Source: Haliclona indistincta
Lineage: Eukaryota; Porifera; Demospongiae; Haplosclerida; Chalinidae
DNA: 64,000 nucleotides
Assembly: GCA_964017065.1 (NCBI GenBank)
Contig: OZ024784.1
Span: 16,597,152 to 16,661,151, forward strand
Direction: 5' to 3'
Within the stretch, counting starts at the first letter, position 1, and every line of letters begins with the position of its first letter. The notes beneath the pieces are model-generated. The model saw only the letters and a program-made list of their open reading frames with translations. It searched no databases and was not told the DNA's origin. The position numbers and the translations under genes are program-made. This document shows positions 57,849 to 64,000 of this stretch, in pieces.

Positions 57849-59913
57849 AAAGTCAATAATGATACTGTGTTAGTAGGTAGCCCATAATAGCTATCTACAG
57901 AAGGGGAAATGAGCATTGCTTTACTATAGCTGATTCAGCACAACTGAAATTACACTGAGATGCGTGTTATTTTTAGCATTTTAACATAACATAATGCATT
58001 TGTAGCATGGTAAATAAGCTGAAAATCACTAGAGCTAGCTACATACACAGTTGTGGAAATGATCCAAATATCCTGCGCTATGAGATTCTCTCAGTTGCAT
58101 TTTGACTGTGCATTCAATAGAGGTAATAAAGCTTGTTGTTTTGTTAACAATAAGTCTTTAATATTATTGTTCAACTCACAAATGTGATTTTTTTTGCAAC
58201 TCTGCTTCTTTATCGCAATAAATGAATTCAATTACAAATCGATGGTATGTACACAGTGAGAATCAAATAAGCTTCATCATGTCCTGTCATTACTGGGTAG
58301 TGCTCTCATCATCACCTTACATGGAAAAGCATACACATGACTAATACAACTTAGGCGTGCTCATCCATATGTGTACAAGTATCAGACTGGGAGCAAGGTA
58401 ATAATTCCATCACTCGTGCTCAAGAGGAACATATTTTAGCTGTCAGAATATTCGTCTACAGCTTTTGATAACCTGTGGTAGCCCAAGGAAGCCTAGTGTA
58501 ACCAATACCCTTCAATTACATAGTCACATTAGTATATCAATTTCCTAGTGAAATACATTATGTAAACACACACAATTGTGAGTCAAAGACATATCATCGA
58601 ACTTGAGACAACAGTGGTCTGTGTACTGTTCTGACACTAATAATTATTCGGCATGTTCTGAAATACTTTTCAAACGGATGTCAAAATGTCAAACTACGAC
58701 TACAATAGAACTTTCACAAAAAATGGAGCGCTGTACAAGTGTATGTTGTAGCCCTTGCTATGATGCAAATTTTCTACTTCTAGCAACTGTATTGCTATGA
58801 AAAAACAAAAGATGTGGAAATGGTATCATGTAACAAACAGAGCTTCTAGTTTGTGGAAGTTACCGATACTCTCAAGTGTGACTATTCAAGCAAATCATCC
58901 TTACACTGCACCAACCACCATTATTTGATGCACACACTGTGCATCAAATTATGTTTACAAAATGAGACTCAAGTTGAGTTCAACCAACAAGTTGATAAGA
59001 CCAACCATGAGTTATTTTTTAGTTATGTGATCAATGTACAATGTACAACATCATCCGTATTGGTACAGATAGTAAGAATTGATCATGTACTGAGTTGCAC
59101 ATTATCACTCACACAAGAGAGAGTGTGCATGAGTAATGCTGTCAATGCAGTTAGCAATGTACGTATATACCATAGACATGAGAATGATGATGAGATGTAG
59201 GAATGTCTGGGAACCAAGTAGCAACACTCACCTCATGACTTGTGTACAGGAGCATATTTCTAGGAAAGGTCACCAGAATTGGTAGGCAGTAAACAGGTCT
59301 GATATTATATATTATATGCCATAGTAATGCCACCCATATACTATTGACATTCATAATAGCCAATGAATTTGTCCACAGTACATTGTCATGTGTTACTGTT
59401 GTGCTTATTATAATTTTAAACTCTTATAAAAACAATTGTCGCCTTTGATGCAGTATTTGATAAACAAACTCATACCAAGACAGAAAGAATCGCTTTTAGA
59501 CAAATCTTGTTTTGACTAACTTATCTGAAACTAAATTTCCTTTTCTAGGATTGTTCATATTAAGGAAAAAACAAGCACATTTCAACATAAACTGAGATTG
59601 TACACTGCTTATTGTTTTCACATAAAAAAGTTACAAGTTATTGAGTACAATTATTGTGAAATAATTATAAGTAAACACACAATTAGTACAAAACGAATGT
59701 GTTTAGAAGTGTGAAGTGACTGACATTTACAATTACAGTGATGGTACACATAGTAAACAGGTCATAATGCATTAATGTGAAGTGAAGTGACTGACATTAC
59801 ACAGTATACAAATAATGTACACAACAAACACATAGCCATAGGCTAGTTAATGATGATAGTGTTTAGTGTTCAAGCAACCAATAGGCTGTAACAATTTGGC
59901 AGACGTTGCAAAA

Positions 59914-60467
59914 TTACTCTGGATACAGAGGAGGGTTTTCAGCCTCGGGAGGCAACTGACTCTTTGGGACCCAGTAATGCAGTGGTTTCATCTTACTGAT
60001 CACAGCCATTTCCACAGGAGTGTATACAGAAAAAGGTCCAGGATTGATGGCAGACTTGCTTGTGTGTCTGTGTGGACAACAAGAAACCAATGACAACACT
60101 ACACAGTGGAAACGTGTTCTCATTCGCGTGCACAACTGCACAAGCTATTACCACTCGCTATGCTAATACGTGCAGTAGCACACATAAAGCAATACACCTC
60201 GCAATACACACACCTGCTGCTCGTTTCCTGATTGACATTACCACTCGCAGGTGCTGGGGCAACTCCAATCTGCAATGAAAATAACAAACTCTAAATGTTG
60301 CGATTTCAGGTCAACAGCTAGCGGCATACCTGCAGCTGGTCTCGACCTCCTCGAGAAGAATCAACATCTGGTGAATTGCCCTGGGCCGGCTTCACGTAAT
60401 CACCATCTGCTTGGCTTGCGACTTGGGTCGAGAGAGCGTTAACACTTCTTTGCGGAAAATCACCCAT
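59914..60467 (-). CDS. small three-exon protein B, duplicate pair, PPLY-ending, unknown function
   Basis: Exons 60467-60330, 60269-60214 and 60067-59914 join with phases 0 and 2 to about 115 residues. It starts MGDFPQRSVNALSTQVASQA, with a polar low-complexity middle. The conserved end is YTPVEMAVISKMKPLHYWVP, then LPPEAENPPLYPE. Compared with copy A at 54944-55516, the first six residues, an NSPDV motif, the exon phases and the last 40 residues are shared. It lies just downstream of CLPTM1 on the same strand (ATG 230 bp past the CLPTM1 stop), so it may depend on the same chromatin or transcription unit. Function unknown. Confidence 0.65.
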
Positions 60468-60696
60468 AACTTGACAGAATTACCACATCGTACCAGTCTT
60501 GCTGCACACGGAATGTAAGTTTGAAGGCTACGCAGCCATTCACCAATTTTTTTATTATGAGAGTCTAGAAGCGGGTCCGGCTGATGTCATATAAGTTTGC
60601 TGACGTTTCAACACAAGGTGATGCAATTTTCATTAATATTCATGATCATTATTTGCTGTGAATAATAAAAATTATTCCCAAGCACAATTCATGTAC

Positions 60697-61826
60697 TCAG
60701 TCTTTTTTCTTCTCCTCAGCTGATTTAATTGGAACGTCACTAGACTCTGTGCCATCCTGGGACTGTTTCTGACCATTCTGCTGCTGCTGCAGCTCATCCT
60801 CACCTACAAGCACAAAAATAGCACAGGTATTTCAGTTAATGATGCTTTTGTGCTACAAAATTAATGTTCCCAGTGATACAACTGGCTGGAGTCATAGACA
60901 AACACCTTGAGAAGTGCTCCCTACCCACACATACATGTACAGTCACCCAGACCTTTGGCATTACAGTGTTTAGTTCTCGTTAATACAGTTGTAATTTTCT
61001 TCACGAACATTGGATCGACTTAGAACTTTTACCAATCGATTCTAGCACCTATTTTTCACCTAGATCTTCAGATTGAATCGGTAAGTTTAGTAATTTTGCC
61101 ACATCGACCAATTTGATTCGTGAACCTTCGCGGGGCTATTTTGACAGCTGAATTCCGGCGCTGTTTCTCGATCTCTACAGCGACGCTCTTACTCGTGGCT
61201 GCTCAAGACTAGTAGTGTTGTAAAGGAAATTGTCTGCTGAACACATTGGTTCTTGTTTAAATCATGTGCACGCTATCGTTTTAATGCTATAAGTGAAAAG
61301 AGAAAGTAAGGCTAGCGGGGCTATTTCGACAATCGAAATCATGTTCCAAATGGATTTGTATGTGGAGTCGGAAATAGCCCCTGGTGACTGTAATTGGCTT
61401 CAGTGTAACACAACGTCTGCAGTGGTGTCAATAGGTCATGACAATCTAAGCACAAGGTCATATGATACCATCTGCCCAGTATGAGAAGGGTGCATGTGCA
61501 CTCTCACCTGAAGTGCCAAATTCATTAATCCGCTTGGGGTCAACTCTGTAGATCCATCGCTGGTAGAGATAGATGAAAAACACGATGTCTAGAAAAAAAG
61601 AACAATGTCAGAACACATGTACTGAACATGTGTATTTTCAATGTTTTCACAAACTCACCATCTCGAAAACATCCAATGCGATACATAGTAGGCATTTTGA
61701 TGACAAAGGCAAACATGTCATCAATGAAGGTGTTGAGAGCTTTGTAGGAGAGCATACGCCATGGAAGATGAGCAACTGACTTGAGCTTATAGTTGATGAA
61801 CAACTGAGGAGTCATGGTGATGAACC
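60697..61826 (-). CDS. CLPTM1: CLPTM1, C-terminal exons (gene incomplete in this window)
   Basis: Exon 61826-61659 encodes FITMTPQLFINYKLKSVAHL, LSYKALNTFIDDMFAFVIKM and MYRIGCFRD. Exon 61588-61508 encodes DIVFFIYLYQRWIYRVDPKR and INEFGTS. The last exon (60803-60697) encodes a Gln-rich tail ending VPIKSAEEKKKD, with stop at 60697. Phases agree. The match to animal CLPTM1 is near identity. CLPTM1 is a multi-pass ER/Golgi membrane protein implicated in receptor trafficking (known for GABA-A receptors) and cleft lip and palate. Upstream exons, starting with the WYSWVLS-type segment, were not found in 61830-64000, so the intron exceeds 2 kb or the exons lie outside the window. Confidence 0.93.
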
Positions 61827-61869
61827 CTGTGGAGAAGTGATAGAAGAAAATTCAAAATAGAGAAATTCT

Positions 61870-62725
61870 TTGAGAGAATAAAGGGCTAGTCCAGGTTCAT
61901 AGGATAGTGCTGTTGCTGTTTCTTTATTCACTCTCATTACATGTTAACACTCAGTAAGCTGCTTTGTTGTGCTTGCACACCCACCTAAGCTGCCTTGTTC
62001 ACCCACCTGTTATGCTACTTAGTTACAATTCCACATACTGACACTGACTGACATGCTTTGCCAGTCAAAATATGCAGGTGAAGACAACATGTTCATGAGA
62101 GAAGAGGAACATGGTTACAACATCGCATACACACCTGCAGATTCAGACTCACAAAAATAATATTTGTCCACAAAGGTACCAAAATTTAAAATTCTACTTG
62201 AAAGGTATGTGCGCCTGCAACAATGCATATCTGCCAACAAACACAGAATTACAAGTGAGTCCTTTGAATAATAACATTCATACAAGTCAGATACAAGTAC
62301 AACTTCACTAAGTAACTTCTATTATAGTGTGTCATCCTCACATTAGATCACAATAAAGTATGTGTTGATGCAAGCATGTTATCTACACACTATGCATGTG
62401 TACAATTCCAAGTATTGTGGTAGCCAAGTACTGATGCAAACAACTAGCCGAACATTATTGATACTAAAAGATCTCCACTTATCGTACAACATTGCAAAAT
62501 AATATTATACCTAGCATTCAAATTAGTGAAAATGTTCTTGTTTAGAGAAATAAAGGACTAGTCTAGGTTCATAGCAGGTGCTGCTGTTCTTTTTACATTC
62601 TCATTACATATATTATTCATAACACTCTGTACACCCACCTAAGCTGATCTGTTATGTTACTTAGTTCCAATTCCATACCATTGACACTGCCTGGCATGCT
62701 TTGTGGTCAAATATGCTGAACAACC
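61870..62725. repeat. two copies of a ~180-210-bp block in the CLPTM1 intron
   Basis: The block around ggctagtccaggttcatag ... cacccacctaagctg ... gacatgctttg at about 61880-62085 recurs at about 62550-62725 with moderate divergence. Confidence 0.75.
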
Positions 62726-62759
62726 AGTGTGAACTAAGTAATAGTTAGATCACCGGAAG

Positions 62760-63150
62760 AGGGATCTAACTGACATGAACGCCCCGCGGGACAATCCCTC
62801 GCCCAAGGATGGTTTTACAGCCCGAGGGCGAAGCCCGAGGGCTGTAAGACCATCCGAGGGCGAGGGATTGGCCCAAGGGACGTTCATGTCAGTTAGATTC
62901 CGAGTCCAGGTGATCTAACTGACTTAGACCACGCTTACACTGACCTGACGACGACGGCCGCCATTTTATGCGTGCTGGGAGCTCGTTCGCCGTTCGTGAA
63001 GAACGTAGCGGCGTAGTTTCTTCGCTCCAGGCCACGCGAGGAACTGCACTTCGTCTTGGTAAGCTCTTCGACACATTCTCGATCTTCCACAGCGAAAGAA
63101 ACGGTGTTTTGACAAAATGAATTTATTCATAAGGATCTAACTGACACAAA
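62760..63150. repeat. palindromic G+C-rich element with ggatctaactgac ends
   Basis: A hairpin with arms of about 65 bp spans 62763-62905 (gatctaactgacatgaacg ... cgttcatgtcagttagat) and centres on cccgagggcgaagcccgaggg. Another gatctaactgac starts at 62911, and ggatctaactgacacaaacgcc at 63133. A YY1-like word (ggccgccattttatg, minus orientation) lies near 62960. It is probably a non-autonomous mobile element in the CLPTM1 intron. Confidence 0.75.
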
Positions 63151-64000
63151 CGCCCTCCGCTAATTCGTGACTTCAAAGCTTCCGACTCAATGAATTATTA
63201 ATGAGTGGTCTAATGATAATTAGACAAACAGCAAGTTACCTCACCACACAATAAAATGGAAATAATGTGAGCAGCTTGGTAGAAAACTATTCACTACAAT
63301 CACAATAGGGTCAAACTAATGCTAAATTAAGAACAGCCTGAAAAGGTTATTTATAGACACGAGAATCCGATACACGATTACTACTATTATTTGACAACTT
63401 AGGTTTTCTAAGCAGCATAACCAGGTAAGAAGAGTAGAACACACAACTCTACTAAAATTAGATAACTATTTATAGTAACATACAATGATGAAAAGTACAT
63501 AGTCCATCACCATGAATTCAATAACAAATTAATTATTACTACTCACAGATATATACCCACATGACAACACTCAAATAATGCTAGTCTGTTGGTCAGGCAA
63601 GATTGTGTTGCCTAGGAACAGTCAGTGCTGCCATAGAGTCATAATATACTCGATTTTAACAATCCAGAAAATCATAATTACAAAATGTGCAAGCAAGAAC
63701 AACACTGTTGTCATACATGTCATGTGCAAGTTCACTAGAATTAATTCTGGTCATAATGACACTAAGAGACTGTTTACAATGAATCCTTACATTTTAATCA
63801 AGAAATTGTCAAACAACCAAAAATACCCTCAACTGAGGATGATCATGTGTACTACAAGCAGCCTCAAGCATGTTGACTAATGGATGACACAGCACAACAA
63901 ATACAAGATTTTTGAAACACAGTTACAAGCAGACATCATGTATCACTCATGAAACCATACAAGTCAGTACAATAGTTACAGGTCAAAGCAGGTCAGAGAC
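63151..64000. other. AT-rich sequence, nothing recognised
   Basis: This is probably CLPTM1 intron or upstream flank. No exon could be supported. Confidence 0.5.

Larger units (their letters stand above)
56340..60805. repeat. segmental duplication, copy 2
   Basis: This is the partner of 52345-55835, longer by about 1 kb, partly because of an extra block at about 57070-57850 with a long hairpin. It ends with the true CLPTM1 terminal exon, so copy 1 is probably the derived one. Confidence 0.82.

Noticed and set aside
62889..63074. Minus-strand Arg/Ser-rich frame
   Set aside because: It falls in the G+C-rich palindromic element and has no exon structure.
1..64000. tRNA, rRNA genes, CRISPR arrays or bacterial operons
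   Set aside because: No cloverleaf B-box words, rRNA-like blocks or spacer-repeat arrays were noticed. The window is clearly eukaryotic.

Overview
The window is nuclear DNA of an animal with a compact, intron-rich genome, most likely a demosponge. Genes are broken by many short introns (often 45-120 bases) with clean GT..AG borders, and neighbours lie only tens to hundreds of bases apart. The proteins are metazoan in kind (Mediator, Death domain, SH2, GCHFR, biotinidase/vanin, CLPTM1). Sponge origin is inferred from this style and from the domain combinations; no species marker was seen. Products were assigned by reading translations against remembered family sequences, with no database search.

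Layout. 1-6680 is mostly AT-rich DNA with one possible minus-strand exon. 6685-10561 (+) is WDR75, a U3 snoRNP WD40 protein, and 10671-12104 (+) is an intronless secreted vanin/biotinidase-like amidohydrolase. 13291-23238 (+) looks like one Mediator gene joining a MED15-type KIX domain to a MED25-type ACID domain; its large introns hold a 588-bp tandem duplication, nested inverted repeats and a 1.8-kb terminal-inverted-repeat element. 23847-26455 (+) encodes a Roc-COR-like GTPase ending in a Death domain. 26608-32023 (+) is NEMF (Rqc2).

32246-42452 (-) is the most unusual block: seven tandem members of a protein family I do not recognise, plus one fragment. Four are intact, one of these with a C-terminal membrane anchor, and two full-length copies are broken. 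43218-47037 (+) encodes Kelch repeats, a 4 x 63-residue coiled coil, a protein kinase and an SH2 domain in one protein. It converges on a DUF1349/Ree1-like gene (47077-47808, -), which shares a 64-bp head-to-head promoter region with GCHFR (47873-48880, +).

49414-64000 is repeat-rich. It holds a possible small Ser/Asp-rich gene, a retroelement relic, minisatellites and a tandem segmental duplication (about 52.3-55.8 and 56.3-60.8 kb). Each duplicate carries a small intact three-exon gene of unknown function and a terminal exon of CLPTM1; the upstream CLPTM1 exons seen lie at 61508-61826 (-). Long palindromic elements recur across the window.

Together the genes cover ribosome biogenesis and quality control (WDR75, NEMF), transcription (Mediator), signalling of an innate-immune or phosphotyrosine type (GTPase-Death, Kelch-kinase-SH2), cofactor metabolism (vanin-like, GCHFR), and a fast-evolving tandem family of unknown role.
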